Source: Utricularia gibba (taxonomy: Eukaryota; Streptophyta; Magnoliopsida; Lamiales; Lentibulariaceae). From it: DNA of 64,000 nucleotides. Shown piece by piece: positions 22,702 to 35,213 of the stretch. The first letter of the stretch is position 1. Every line of letters begins with the position of its first letter. Both the position numbers and the translations under genes were made by a program. The notes under the pieces are model-generated. The model was not told where the DNA came from and did no database searches. It saw nothing but the letters and a program-made list of their open reading frames with translations. Where the stretch lies: positions 434,001 to 498,000 of the forward strand of contig NEEC01000010.1 in NCBI GenBank assembly GCA_002189035.1, in the 5' to 3' direction.

Positions 22702-23755
22702 TTATACACGGAAATTTCTTAATATCGTTACAATAAAAATAGAAATCCCTATCAAATAAATTTATAAGCTCTAATCCTCACAAAATATAAATTAAACACA
22801 AAGTGTACAGTAGAATTTAGGGTCGATCACAAGGAGCTTGTGCTTGCAATGTGTTTTTTGTGATGCAAAATGCGGTGCAACAGTGGTTCTTAGTCTAATC
22901 TTAAACTAACAGTAGTGAACAAGTTCAGTAAACAAGATTGGGTCTCAATGCTAAAAGTAAAAAGTGCTAGTTCTAACTCAGAGTAATACTAAGATGCCTT
23001 AAGGATTTGCAGGTGATGTGGTGCTAAGGTGTCTAATTTAATTTATCATGCTCCTACACACACAACTCTAAATAACCTAAGTCTACCCAAATCATTCATC
23101 ATATTTTCGACTAAGCTAGTTCTCAATATCATCACCAACATTGTAATTAGATCTACCGGTATGCAAAGCACATAGAACTAGGTCTACCCGGTTCTACGGG
23201 TTCCACCCCAGACTAACACCTACTACTCCCGTCTTGATTTGTTGGTCTACCTTTAAATCAAGTGTCTAAGATGCGAAGCTGTTCATTTCCCTCCTTAGGT
23301 CTACCCATGGAATATTAGAAACAAAAGCTAAGAAGCAATGATGAATTTTGTTATGAACCTTAGCTCCCACATAACCATTTTACTCTCTAAGGCATCCCCT
23401 AAGGCTTAACTACTCATACTTTGATGGTAAAACATAATAATATTAACATCAAGCAACGAAAATACCAAAAACATCGTGAAAGAGTTGGTTGCAGAAACTA
23501 AAAATGTCAAAAAATGAAAGTAAAATAGAGATAGTTCTGGTTTCTGTCGGCTACTGTTCATAGGCCGGAACAGTAGCGCTGGACTAGGTCTTGATCTTCG
23601 CTCTTCACGCTGGAGGTTCTTCTCTAGAAAAATCGCCTTCCTTTTTCTTTTTGGTTCCTGTTTGTCGTGTTGGAGTTGGGGGAGAAACCCCCTCGTATGT
23701 GTTCTGTTCGAATTGGTCACCCTCTTTGCGATTCTCTCTCCTCCGAGAGAGGCTT
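22702..23755 (-). mobile_element. LTR-3 copy, truncated at its right side
   Basis: ACGGAAATTTCTTAATATCG, AGGGTCGATCACAAGGAGCT and the GTCTACCC repeats identify LTR-3, starting about 22702. The GC-richer block at 23540-23750 is the counterpart of 16960-17210. The sequence then passes directly into the copia gag relic, so the far end is lost. Confidence 0.75.
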
Positions 23756-25440
23756 AGCATACTCTAGTAACATGTCCCAAAGTTTGACACTTGTCACATA
23801 AGCCAATGGATAAAGTTTTTTTCTTTATAATTCGTTTTTTTGCAATGAGCATAGGGAGGGAACTTTCCAATTTGATGAACTTTTTTTGAAGGACTTTGCT
23901 GTGGCTTGCTTGTAAGGCAAATTTCGCATGACTTCTGATGTCTTTTTTTTTTCCAACATGTTGGAAGGCATTTCGAGTGGCAATGTGAAGTTCTTCAGAC
24001 AATGTCTCAATGGTGACTTCAGAGTTGTTGCTCATGGATTCTAGCATATAGATCTTTGAATTATATTGTTTAGGAAGAGATACCAGTAAATGTTCAAGGA
24101 TGTCCTTTTCCTTTAACTTTCCATCAAGAAGTCAAATATGTTATCTTACACATATGGTCCTGCCCAAATATTGAGTAAACTTCTTTGTTTCTTTCATGTT
24201 CATAGAGGAAAAATCTTTTGATAACACACAATATATTAGTTATTATGTTATTTAATTAATGTGTTTATGTTAAAAAAGAGAGAAGATATGTTTCAAGCGT
24301 CCATTCAGAATGAATACAAAGAACTTCAACCAAGGGGAAGGAGATGATGGTTTAAAAAGAACTTCACCCGGATCTATTCCATCACTACAACCAGTTTCAG
24401 CATCATTGTTTCGAGTTGGCAATAATAACTGATGGATAATAGAACTTGAATTCAATTGTTTTATGCTTTTTGAATATTCAATGTTATTATCTCTATTTTC
24501 GGATATGGATATTACTCTATCTTTAGTGTTAGTTTGTGAAATTGTAATTTTCTCCTTTAACATGTGGGGCGGGCTAAGTTGTAGACATGTCTTAAGATTA
24601 GCAAAGTTGGTGTGATGGCTCAGTTCTTTTTCTTTTTCTTTTTTTTTTTTTTGTCTCCGTTTCAATTTATGGTGTTGTCTTACAATGAGTAGGGTAGACA
24701 TCAGGGATAATGGAATTAGTAAACACAATTTAGAAACCTAATTTTGAGGTAGAGTAAAGAATTATGATAGGTAGATAGGTGATATTCTTGAGTGAAAATC
24801 TATAGAACCAAATAGATGTCATTCTATTAATTTGGAAAAATAGTAGACCTAAATGTGAAATGATTAGAGAAACTTGAATATATCATTTCAAAAATAAAGG
24901 AAATTACTCAACTAGATCTAGGTTATTTAAAGTTGTGAAAGTGTAAAAATGTGAATTAGACTAAAGAGTTGATTTTATCACACCACCAAGATTATTCAAT
25001 GACATCATTGTTTTTATTTTCTAAACTGTATCGAATTCTGTTTACTATTTTTATATGTAACTTTTAGTTTTACTGAGGACTTACATTGTGATTAAGTTAT
25101 CATTTTACATACTATTTGCACATTATAAGTACAAGCTCTTCATATTCAACCATACTTTCTCTATATATTTGAATTGTGTTTTTATGTGAATTGAGTTTTG
25201 TGAATTATATTTTATATTGAAATTTCTAATATGCGCAATGATGCAAGAATTTTTCTTTATCTGTTTTAATTGAAGTTTGGCTTTTGATCTTATTCATTTG
25301 CTTACCACCTTTGTAGAGTGAAGCCAGAGTTTCCAAAAGATCCTTTGGCAATACTTTCTTTCCAATTCTTCCCATTATACTTGATTCAAGAAATTGTTGG
25401 AGTACAACCAAAGCTTTAAATAATTTGGCCACTTCTTCTA
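23756..25440 (-). pseudogene. Ty1/copia gag relic, interrupted by LTR-3
   Basis: The upstream part (25432-25267) reads VVLQQFLESSIMGRIGKKVL and LLETLASLYKGGKQMNKIKS. After the LTR-3 at 24219-25261 it resumes with NMKETKKFTQYLGRT, LVSLPKQYNSKIYMLES, SNNSEVTIETLSEELHIATR and ends with a CCHC zinc knuckle (CDKCQTLGHVTRVC: C-X2-C-X4-H-X4-C). This is the UBN2/Retrotran_gag layout of copia elements. One stop is seen near 24143. The frame closes across the insertion, which supports the insertion boundaries. Confidence 0.75.
24219..25261 (+). mobile_element. LTR-3 copy inside copia gag
   Basis: Begins TGATAACACACAATAT at 24219 and ends near TTTTTCTTTATC at 25261 (terminal A apparently lost). The outside 5-mers are TCTTT (24214-24218) and TGTTT (25262-25266), four of five matching. 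It is strongly diverged from the other copies but has the TACAAGCTCTTCATATTC and AATTTTTCTTTATC landmarks. Confidence 0.65.
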
Positions 25441-25850
25441 CATAGTATTTTTGTTTAGAGATACACCGGTGTTTGGAGTGGGCATTGATCTTGTGTCAGT
25501 TTCTAAAAGTCTAGTTTTTATGGAGAAGTTGGTTGACTTTAGTGGCACTCCCTGAAATTGAATTTCAACACCCTTGTCTTGATTTTTAAAGCTGAAAATC
25601 GTTTTCTCCGAAGAAATGAAAAATGAACCTTAAACTTCATATGAAACATTTTGTCCTCCAGTACTTAATAAAAGGCTATTCGCTTTTGTTTCGTCGCCTG
25701 CATTTTTTTAAGCACTAAAGCCTTCTTTCGTCCTCTAAGAAGGACCACTATTTTGGCCTGTATCTCCCCAAAAAATGCTAAATACTCGGCCGCGCTAAAC
25801 AAAAAAGGCATCAGGCTAGGGTTGCGCTTGTTCACGCAAGCGGGGCTAGA
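25441..25850. other. upstream region of the FT-like gene
   Basis: No gene was seen. A 70-codon open frame lies on the opposite strand (25877-25665) but has no recognisable family, and part of it overlaps the FT exon. No clear TATA box was identified. Confidence 0.45.
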
Positions 25851-26668
25851 ATGGGAAGACGAGCCGTTATCCGGCACCCTTTAGAATACGGGCGCGTGGT
25901 GGGAGACATCACTGATCCCTTCACGCCCTCCATTGCGCTCCGGGTGACCTACCGTGGAAACGTGGTGTCCAACGGTTGCGATCTTCGCCCATCCAGAGTC
26001 GCATCCACGCCGGTCGTGCGAGTCGGGGGCGACGACCTTCGAACGTTTTACACTCTTGTAAGAAGCTTCATCTTTTACTTTATTTGTAGAGGTACATGAA
26101 CATGTTTATCTAGGTTCAAAAAATCAACTAACCCCAGCTCAGATTTGATTAATTTATTTGTTAGGTTATGGTGGATCCGGATGCTCCAAGCCCTAGCAAC
26201 CCTCATTTGAGGGAGTACTTACACTGGTGCAAATGCTTAACCCTTAAATAGACTGCAATCATTTATTTTAGTAAAAACTCATATATCATATCTTGCATTC
26301 ATAGGATGGTAACAGACATCCCAGGAAGCACGGGTACCAACTTTGGTAATTTTTTTTCTTACATTTTATGAAGTTATTTTCGATTTGTGTCGAGGGTGAT
26401 TTAAGAAGAAAAAAAAATATATGGATCATTTGAAGGGAATGAAGTTGTACCATATGAGAAACCGGTGCCAAAGATGGGTATCCATCGTCTGGTGTTCATG
26501 ATTTTCCGGCAGCTGGGGAGGAAGACGGTGTACCCGCCGGAATGGCGGCACTACTTTAACACGAGGGAATTTGCTCGGCTCTACAATCTTGGGTCTCCGG
26601 TGAATGCAGTCTACTTCAATTGTCAAAGGGAGAACGGCGCTGGCGGCCGGAGGGCCATTGGCCGCTGA
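25851..26668 (+). CDS. FT: FLOWERING LOCUS T-like PEBP protein
   Basis: Four exons, 25851-26057, 26165-26226, 26305-26345 and 26436-26668, all with GT/AG introns, give 180 residues. Exons 2 and 3 are 62 and 41 nt, the classic FT/TFL1 family sizes. Hallmarks in order: GDITDPFTP near the N-terminus, [20 protein letters not shown] (the DPDxP anion-binding motif), LREYLHW with the Tyr that marks FT against TFL1 (FT Tyr85), MGIHR (GxHR motif), and segment [21 protein letters not shown] followed by LYNLGSP. FT-type Trp138 and Asn152 are kept, but the residue at FT Gln140 is His and the one before Trp is Glu instead of Gly. FT proteins act as mobile florigens binding FD and 14-3-3 proteins; TFL1 types repress. 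The motif pattern favours FT, but the His leaves the activity open. The frame is intact. The start [15 protein letters not shown] is the only in-frame ATG before the conserved domain. Confidence 0.92.
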
Positions 26669-27560
26669 ATAAAAAACGGAAATTTATTTCACGATCGACG
26701 TTTGCGTTGGGGTTTCCATCACTGTATGAGTGAACATCCCTGATTAAGTGTTGTTTCCGTATTGTAAGGTAATTAAGAGCTTAACTTGTTTCTTCTCAAA
26801 GGAGGCTCCTGGATTTGAGTGATTTCTAGGGCTCCATAACATGAATCCTTCCGAATGGTAATTCACAGCAAAACGATTCCGTGTGCGCTAAAACGTTGCA
26901 TGTGGCTAATTTGCCGATTATTAGAGGTTGATTCAATTTGTAACGGCATACCAAATCTAATGATTCCAAAGAGAAGCCCATGAACCAAGCAATGAAGATC
27001 TGTTTGAGAATTAGTCCATCTGATAATTATTAAATGCTAAAAATGACCCCTGCAGTGAAACGGCATCTGGAGCCTCTCGCGTTTGAGACACGGCAGTGCA
27101 AGAAAGAAAAAGGATGGGCGACAACAGTGATTTGGTACAGTGCTACTACTGCGTCGTAATAAGCACTTTGCCTCCCTTTGACCGCGACCACGTGTTCGTT
27201 TGGTCGTTTTCTTCCCACAGCCTTCTTGGATGCTCGATTCAAATTCAATACTTTGCCTCTGTTCTTAATCTAACAAGATTTGGCCCGTCTGCGAGTTTCA
27301 GTATACGAGGTTTTGGGTTTCCAGTTTTTAAAATACCTGCAAAATGAATTAATCCAATAATAATAATAATATTATTATTAATTCAACCATGTATGCTGAG
27401 TGATGGGCAGGCGCAGCCACGCTCTTACTGTCGGCAGAGGTTGTTGACAAAAGCTCACGTTCCAATGTCCTGGCGGCCATACTGTAGTGCTCCGTGTAGG
27501 TTGTTGACAAAAGCCCATATTTCAGAGCCGTGAGTCATGCTCCTACTGGTCCACGTACTT
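26669..27560. other. 3' flank of FT-like gene; duplicated GTTGTTGACAAAAGC motif
   Basis: No second gene was seen. AGGTTGTTGACAAAAGC occurs twice (about 27438 and 27498), in a GC-richer patch, and contains the W-box core TTGAC. A short AATAATAAT/ATTATTATT tract is at 27358-27381. Whether the FT 3' UTR reaches this far is unknown. Confidence 0.5.
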
Positions 27561-27869
27561 GTTGATCAAACCCAACACAAAATAACTTAAGTTATTTTTA
27601 TTTAAGTTTATACTTCAAATTAAGTGATTTTGAAATGGTTTTTATTGAAAACAGAAATAACTTCTGTTTTTTTGGAACAGTTTCATATCTGCTTCTATCA
27701 CCTTTTGAATCACTTTTTTTGAAGCGCTTTTAATAAAGTGGAAATAAACATACCTTTAGTTTTTAAGAAAATTGCACTCAGGTCGTCCAGATCGAACTAT
27801 ATCCACCTAAACAATTCTATTCAAATGAAAACATTAATTAGTTTATATTGTCAATATGAATAAACAAAA
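27561..27869. other. AT-rich spacer
   Basis: Contains ACTTAAGTT-type inverted motifs but no identifiable element end or gene. Confidence 0.4.
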
Positions 27870-28437
27870 ATTCACACTTGGAAATATTTGAAATTGTTTG
27901 ATGCATTTTCATCAACTATGCGTTTTGGATTTACTAATAACTTATTTTGTATCATAAGTAGAGTATTTAACATAATATTAAAATATTTAAAGATCATGTA
28001 AGTTGATCTTTCATAGTCTCATTTTTGTAAACAAACTTAAATATGATGTGCTAGTATCTCTAATAAAAATATCAATCTGCTCCAGCACTTTAACATATAT
28101 TATATCTAGAATCATGTAAACAATAATACATAATAATACAACACATACATAGCCTCCCAAATGTATCTTTGTTCATTTTCAAACTTTAGAAAGCACTATT
28201 ATTAAAATCAAACACAAATCTACTGAGACTCTTCATTTGTCTTGAAATTTTTTCTAGATAATAATACTTTCTCATTTCAAGTCTTTTATATAAATCATCC
28301 TCAGCTATTTCTTTGAAATATTCTTTAACATACTTCATAAATAGCAAATTCCATGTACTGATTTTAAAAACAATCAAACACATGGCTTCTTCTACAATGT
28401 TATCATCCATAATGTTATCTACAAAAAATATGTCCAA
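27870..28437 (-). pseudogene. PIF/Harbinger transposase relic (N-terminal half)
   Basis: From 28437 the minus strand reads FVDNIMDDNIVEEAM, an acidic leader. SLKMNKDTFGRLC follows at about 28180-28140 (the R/K-M-x-K-x-x-F-x-x-L-C block of HARBI1-like proteins), and FNIMLNTLLMIQNKLLVNPK at about 27970-27905 (the F..VL.A.L.LQ..L...P block). Frames shift between blocks. The catalytic region is absent. Confidence 0.6.
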
Positions 28438-28709
28438 GAAAATAATATTTTTTAAAAATATAATTCACATAATCCAAAAAAAAAACTAATCAAATCAACA
28501 TAAAAAGATCAAAATTAATGTTTTCTTTTGTTGAATGCATAAAATACTTAAAAGATTTGGGATTTGGGATTTTCTTAACGCTATCGAGATAAGGATTTGG
28601 AATTTTCTTAGAGAATAATAATATTAAATAAATTTATCAATAAAAAATTAAAAATGTCCAAATCAATCATTTAAAGTCTGGATATTAATAAACTCATCAA
28701 TATGGTAGG

Positions 28710-31292
28710 TGATAATCATGGTTTTTAGTAATTTTAAATTAGAAAAATGACTGTTATTATTGTGCATAATTAAGATTTTGTTAAGTGTTTGATGTTTTTG
28801 TGATTAGCAAAGCTATTTATATATTTTATTCCAGATTGGGTCTAAATCCTTGATTTAGTTGAAAAACCTTGATTTAATTATTTTCCTTAGAGCAATGCAC
28901 CACAATCCCAATAATCCAAATCATGAAGAACTGAAAATGTGATAAACGGAAATTTCCTAATATCGTTGTAAATAAAAATAGAAAATCCGTATGAAATAAA
29001 TTTATAGTCCCTAATCTACACAAAATACAAATTTGGAAAACTTGTGTAATGGATATCGGGGTCGATCAAGAAGAGCTTGTGCTTGCTAAGTATTTTAGTA
29101 GATGCAAGATTTCGGATAACAGTAGGTCTTAGTCTAAGCTCAAACTAACAGTGGTAAACAAGTTCAGTAAACAAAGTAGGTAAGCAATATTAGGTTTCTA
29201 CACTAGGGTAATAGGTACTGGTTTTAACTCAGACTAATATGAGAATGCTTTAAGGGTCTGCAGGTGGTGTTATGTTAAGCTTCCTAATTCAATTTATTAT
29301 CTTACTACACTCACAACTTCAAATAACCTAAGTCTACCCAGGTCATTCATTATATTTTTGGCTTAAGCTAGTTCTCAATGTCATAACCCACATTGCAATT
29401 GGGTCTACATGCATGCAAGGTATATAGAACTAAGTCTACCCGGTTCTACTGGTTCTATCCTGGACTAATACCGACTGCTCCTGTCTTGGTTTGTTGGTCT
29501 ACCTCTAAACCAAGCATCTAAGTTGTGAAACTACTTGTTTCCCTCCTTAGGTCTACCCATGGTTTGTTAGAAACAAGAGTTAAGGAATACACATAAATTT
29601 CATCATCAAACCTAAGCACACACCACACCACTTCACCTTAAGACATCCCTAAGACTCTAGCCACTCATGCTTGGGAAATAAAATACGATTTCATTCATGT
29701 AAGTTGGCCAAAATGGCAGAAACATTGTAAATAAGTAAAACGCAGAAACTTGAAATGTTCAGAAAACAGAAAGTAAATAGGATTGTTCTCCCGCCCGATA
29801 GCTACTGTTCACAGCCCGGAACAGTAGCACTGGACTGGGCTCCGGTGCTGTTCTTGATGATGGAGGCCTCCCTTCCCCCTTCTGGTTGGTGTTTTTCCCG
29901 TTGGGGAAGAAGACTCCCTTGCGTCCCCCTGCTGTCCGCTTCACTTCGTGCTCCCCTTCTTTTTTCGAATTAATTTCCTTTTCTTTTGCTTCACTCCATT
30001 GCACTGTTTCTGACTGCCAGTACTGTTCCTGACCGCGAGTACTGCTCCTGGCCTGAACTTGCAGACTGCGGTGGCAGCAGAACAATGCTCTTTGTCCTTC
30101 TCCGGATTTTGCGCCCTTTTTTGCTTGTTTTACACGCTTGCAAGTCTGATTTTCGGCTCATCTCCCTGCTGAACTTACTGAGACATTAGTAACAAGAGTT
30201 GTGGACTAAATCAAAGGATTTAGTCCACTTTTCAACATAATCACATAGGATTAACATAAACACCACTAAATCATGAAAAATCACATTTATCTAAACTAAA
30301 CCATAATAAAATATAACCATTTTGTATTTTGAAATTTAGGAAAAATGTGTGTCATCAAAATGCATACTGGATGTGGCAGTAAAATGGGACAAAAAGAAGG
30401 AAAGAGAAACACCAAATTTCAAAGAGACAAGAAAGTAAACTTTTGAACAAGATAGGATAGATCAACTTCAAAAATATGAAAGGAGTCTTGAAAGGGGATC
30501 TGGAGAAAAATCATAGAAGAATGATGAAGGAAGATGGAAGAAACCAAGAACCAAACTCGTCTTTGAAGATTTTCTTTATTTATCAAAAATATTACTCTTA
30601 GTTAGAAATAAATCACAACGATTTAACATTCTTCATTTAACTATTTATATTTCATTCCTTTTTATTTTCTTGGTATCAAGGTGTGATATGAACATATTGT
30701 GGATGATGTTTTATGTGCTAGTTTTCTTCTACATGAGTAACTAGTATCAAATGGTGCCTTAGAACCAAAGAGGACAAAAATGTTCATTGTTCATTAAATC
30801 ATATTAACCATATAATTGTGCTAGTTGCTTAACAAACTACAGGAAGGGAAAATAATGGTATGTTCATCATAAGCAAACCTTAATTAGAGTTAGATCAAAG
30901 ATTAAGGGAAAACAAGGGTTTGGAAAGACTTGAACTTTTATTGATTAGATGAATGATTTTTTGTTTGGATGAGATAAAGATAGTGATGAACATGTTCTTT
31001 GAAGTCTTAAGGCATTGCATTGATTTCCTTTAGATAGAACTTTGATTCACTCATTTATTTTTTTTATTATATTGTATTAGAATTTTGCATTCAACCTAAC
31101 TTAGACTTAATCTTTCATCATGAAAGAATAGAATACATTATCTTTTATATGATAAGCACAAAACTCTTCGTGTTCGATATTAATCTACTATGCTTGTACT
31201 TGTCTTATGATTAAGTGTGAATTATATTTATAAATTTATTTGGTAGTAAATTTTGCATTTTATTCAATGATCTACGAATTTTTCGTTTATCG
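28710..31292 (+). mobile_element. LTR-3 copy, split by another LTR-3
   Basis: Starts TGATAATCATGG at 28710, is interrupted at 28939 by the copy 28940-30357 and resumes at 30363. It passes AAGCACAAAACTCTTCGTG at about 31155 and ends ...TTTTTCGTTTATCG at 31292. Outside 5-mers are GTAGG and GTGTG, three of five matching, as expected for an old copy. Confidence 0.65.
28940..30357 (-). mobile_element. solo LTR-3 with perfect duplication AAATG
   Basis: Begins TGATAAACGG at 28940 and ends GTGTGTCATCA at 30357, with AAATG on both sides (28935-28939, 30358-30362). It is the closest relative of the 16114-17490 copy, including the GC-richer block 29790-30090. It is inserted head-on into an older LTR-3. 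Confidence 0.88.
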
Positions 31293-31497
31293 GTGTGTTT
31301 GTGAAAATCCCACCAACCTGAGAAATCATAGGTTTGTATCAAAGAAGGATTTAAATAAATCAGGGTTACCAAATGTGTATGGTGTATTTTCTATCAAAAT
31401 AAAACCAATGTATTCTATCTAAACCAAACTGACCCTTAAACCCCATGTTTTCCCATAGGAATTTGCGCAGGTCAAGGTATTAATTCTTTTTTTAAAC
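31293..31497. other. spacer and target site of the second hAT
   Basis: Ordinary AT-rich sequence ending in the target duplication TTTTAAAC (31490-31497). Confidence 0.5.
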
Positions 31498-32305
31498 TAG
31501 GGCTGAGTGTTCTGTATACCAAAGCAAATACCGAACTTCCAAATTCCAAAATTCATAAAAAATCATCTACCAAATCCAAATCAAATTAAGTGTCAATCGA
31601 AATTTCAAATACCAATATTATTTCAGTATTTGGTATTCAGTTAATGAAGTTCTAAATTTTTTATCTCATTAAATATTAATTACAAAATGTATCCGATATA
31701 TTCAAGGTGCCAAAAAATATATCTCACTTATAATGCATAACAAAATACACTTATCTTCAAAATATAAAAGTCTTAGTTTAGTTACACAAAATAAAATGCA
31801 ATGACTTAGACTTCACGAAGAACTGATAACTTTTTACTACAAGGTAATGGAAGAAATTCTCGTTCTTTCTAAAGCAATAGGATTTAGAAAACAAAATATT
31901 GATTTACAAAGGCAATATTAAAAATAATAATATATGATTGTAACTAATGGAGTGAGAAATTGATAGGTGTCACATGGAAGAATCACAATAAGATGACATA
32001 AAGCAGCCGAAGGATAGGATATCAAATTGATTTTTACTAGTCGAAATCTGTACGTGAGCAGAAAATGGACCCCTAACAACCTAAAAAGAAGCGTATGCCT
32101 ATGGGAACACAATAACATCAGTCATTTCAAAATAATCTGAAAAATGGTCGACTTGCAAGAACCTAGTGCATTCGGCAGTTATATGCTAGTAAGATCACGT
32201 GTGGTTGGCATAACCACTGAGCAAAGAAAGTAGCTGACATACAAATAAATTGACCAGGGAAGCTTCTCCTATAAATAAGAGAATGTTTGAGGAACAAAGG
32301 AAGCA

Positions 32306-33317
32306 TGATAAATGAAAAATTTGCAACGTCGTTAAATTGCAATTTTCCCCTATCAAATAAATTTATAACCTAACACACATTTAAGCATAATACAATTATG
32401 AACATAGTGATTAGGATCGAACACGAAGAGCAGGTGCTTATCAATGCATGCAATCAGTGCCACGTCGATAGATTTGGTCTTAGCTAAGACAAAGACGGAG
32501 TTGTGATAAAATACAGTAAAGAAAAGTAACAAACTTATGAACTCGGATGTTTCTTGAATGAAATGGGTGATGCCTTGGGACTCCTAAGGGATGTGTGGTC
32601 ATCACTAAAAATGCTCACACAAACCATAACTCAAACAACTAACATACTAAAATCTAGGTCTACCCGGATTCTTGTTTTCCCTCTAATCTTTGGTCAACCT
32701 CTAATTAGGGTTGTTAAGCTGGGTTTCACTACTTCCCTCTTTTGCATCTATCCTGGTTTGTTAAGAAAGTAGCATGACTTATGGTTGATTAGGTTTAAAA
32801 ATTGATTAGTATGTTTCTCCTCTTTTCATTCCAAGGCACCCCTTAAACGCTTAGCCACTCATACTTAAGGTAAATGAAAATAGAAAAGAAAATTTCATCC
32901 ACATTGTACTCATCTCACGGTCGAATACTAGAAAGGAAACAAGCAATGAATTTAAAATGTCAACAGAAAACTAGAAATGTCGCTAGCTACTCTTAGCTAA
33001 GAATAATAATTTTTGGAAACAGAAAATAGTCTTCAAGCATAAGATTCATTCCTAGTTCATCTTCCTCCTTCTCCCCCTAGAAATCTTCTCCAGAAAGTTG
33101 TGTCATGTGTCTCCAATGAGGTAGATATTTTTCTCTATCCATCTTGTCCTCTTTTTTGTCAAAAATCCTACTTTTTTCCTTCCTTGGATTTTGTGTGTAT
33201 TCCTTTTTAGACTTCTGCCTCATCCTCTATTACTACATTGTTCATATCCGGCTTCTTGGAATTTGTGTTGCGACCTGTGCTGCATTGCTCACAGAAAACT
33301 ATGAGATGGTTGGCCTT
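32306..33317 (-). mobile_element. LTR-3 copy inside hAT-C, truncated
   Basis: Begins TGATAAATGAAAAATTTGC at 32306 and shows AGGATCGAACACGAAGAGCA at about 32411. The part at 33140-33317 matches 62872-63040 closely. The match stops at about 33317 where hAT coding sequence begins, so the last 130 bp or so are missing. Confidence 0.7.
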
Positions 33318-35213
33318 GATTGTTTCTAACATCTTCATTCAATTTTTCATCCAATTTCGATCTATTAACTTTAACTCTCATACATTTGTTGTTCGTCCAT
33401 CGATCCATACTTTTTTGTCCCCACCATCACTATCACTTACATTATTGCTCATCACATCATCTATATTTTCCATCATCGATTTCTTTTTATACTCTTCAAA
33501 TAAAGCTAGAGAATTTTTCTTATCTCAAAAATCATATCAACTGATTTTTTTATCACAAATATCATTTAAGCAATCGTAATACTCAAATTTTTTACGAGGA
33601 TAAAAAATAACAACAATGAATAGTAACTTATTCATCTTTTATGCATCACCTCAATACTTCAAATACTTTTCTCTTATTTTTATTGCTATTTCAATCAAAT
33701 TCACATTACTCGAGTTTTGCTATTCACATAAAGCTTTATCAATGTTAAGTGTCATTTTTTAGTTATCATTATGTATTATTATGTGTTAATTTAGTATCAA
33801 GTCGTCTAAATTAGGAGTCATATTGATAAGTATTTGATTTTATTAACAAAATCCTATTTTTGTATTTTGTACATATTTTGTTTTTTTTTTCGTGCACTTT
33901 CACCTAAAATGTCAGGAGGCAAGCTTGAAGTGTTGCAAGAGATTTTCAGGAGACCAGACACTGACGTTTCATACCTTTCACACACTTTGGTCAATTTTGG
34001 ATGAAAGACTCACACTAGTCAGTACCTTTAACTTACAGCATTTCAGAGTCTGCAACAATGATTGGGCATTTATTTGCATGCATGGGAAAACTAGTGGCGC
34101 ATGCAAGACAAAAAGAATGATGGGAAGGGTAGCATAATGAGTTAATGCATGTGAGGAGTGAGATAAAATCAACTTGGAACACTTGTTTTGGGATTTTTGA
34201 CACTTACTTTTCGCACTTAAAACTTTTGGTTCTTCCTCTTCTCCAAGTGAGGAAGAACACTTTAGCTTTTGAATTTCATTTTTTGTTTTCATGGCCATTC
34301 GTGGCTAAATCTTTTTAGTTTTTGGGAGTAGATGAAGTTTCCTTCCAAGTCTTGCGCATTAATCTCGGTTCTTTGCTGAATTCATTTCGGATTTTACATA
34401 CTTCCATGCATCTTGTTGTAGTCTTTCTGTAACATCTTCTGTTGGGTTTCTTGTAGACATCGTATGTCTCAAAAGCAGCGGAATTTTAAAAATTTTCAGA
34501 AACCCCCAACGCAGATTTTGGAATACGGTATAAATCAGACTAAGGGATGCTAAAATACCTTTCAGATTACTCCGTTGTTCACCAACCGCCAATAGGAGAC
34601 GGCCTCTATGGTATCCACACGTGGAGCACTCCGTCGATAACCTTCTCAAGGCTCTTGAATGCTGGTCGAATTCCTCAGGTGCTAGTAGAGAAAAACGCTT
34701 CCTTGTGGATTAGTCTCAGAGAGCACGAAGACCTTCAGAACAGATCTCAAGATCTAAATCTTTTTGATAGATATATGGTAACATATCAAATCATATCTCC
34801 GTAAAGATCTTATCTTGTGGAGATATGTATATGTTCCAAATCTTATCTATATATGATCTTTTATTTTGAGTTTAATCAATATTAATCTCAAAATAACTCT
34901 CAATTTAATTTATCCACTTTACCAATTACATCTCATGTAATTGTGTCATTCTATTTTATATCGTTGAGTGACTCCACTATTGTGTGTGACTCTATAGGCT
35001 TCTTCAATCAAGGCCGTAATAATGGATTTATTAATTAACTCTTAATTAATCAAATCCATCATTATCGATCATGATTGATGTCTAGCAACATATCATGATC
35101 CCCAAGATGTAAGAATAATCAGGTGAACTGATTGAGTCTTTCCATGACCAGCCACCATGCAATGAACAGCTTTCATCATACTTATATCTCATTCGATACT
35201 AGAACATGGGTGT

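Noticed and set aside
25665-25877. 70-codon minus-strand frame upstream of FT, possibly organelle-derived
   Set aside because: No protein was recognised, and it overlaps the FT start; organelle origin could not be supported without a search.
29755-30189. Open frames on both strands in a GC-richer block
   Set aside because: They lie wholly inside LTR-3 (28940-30357) and the equivalent block in other copies is not conserved as protein.
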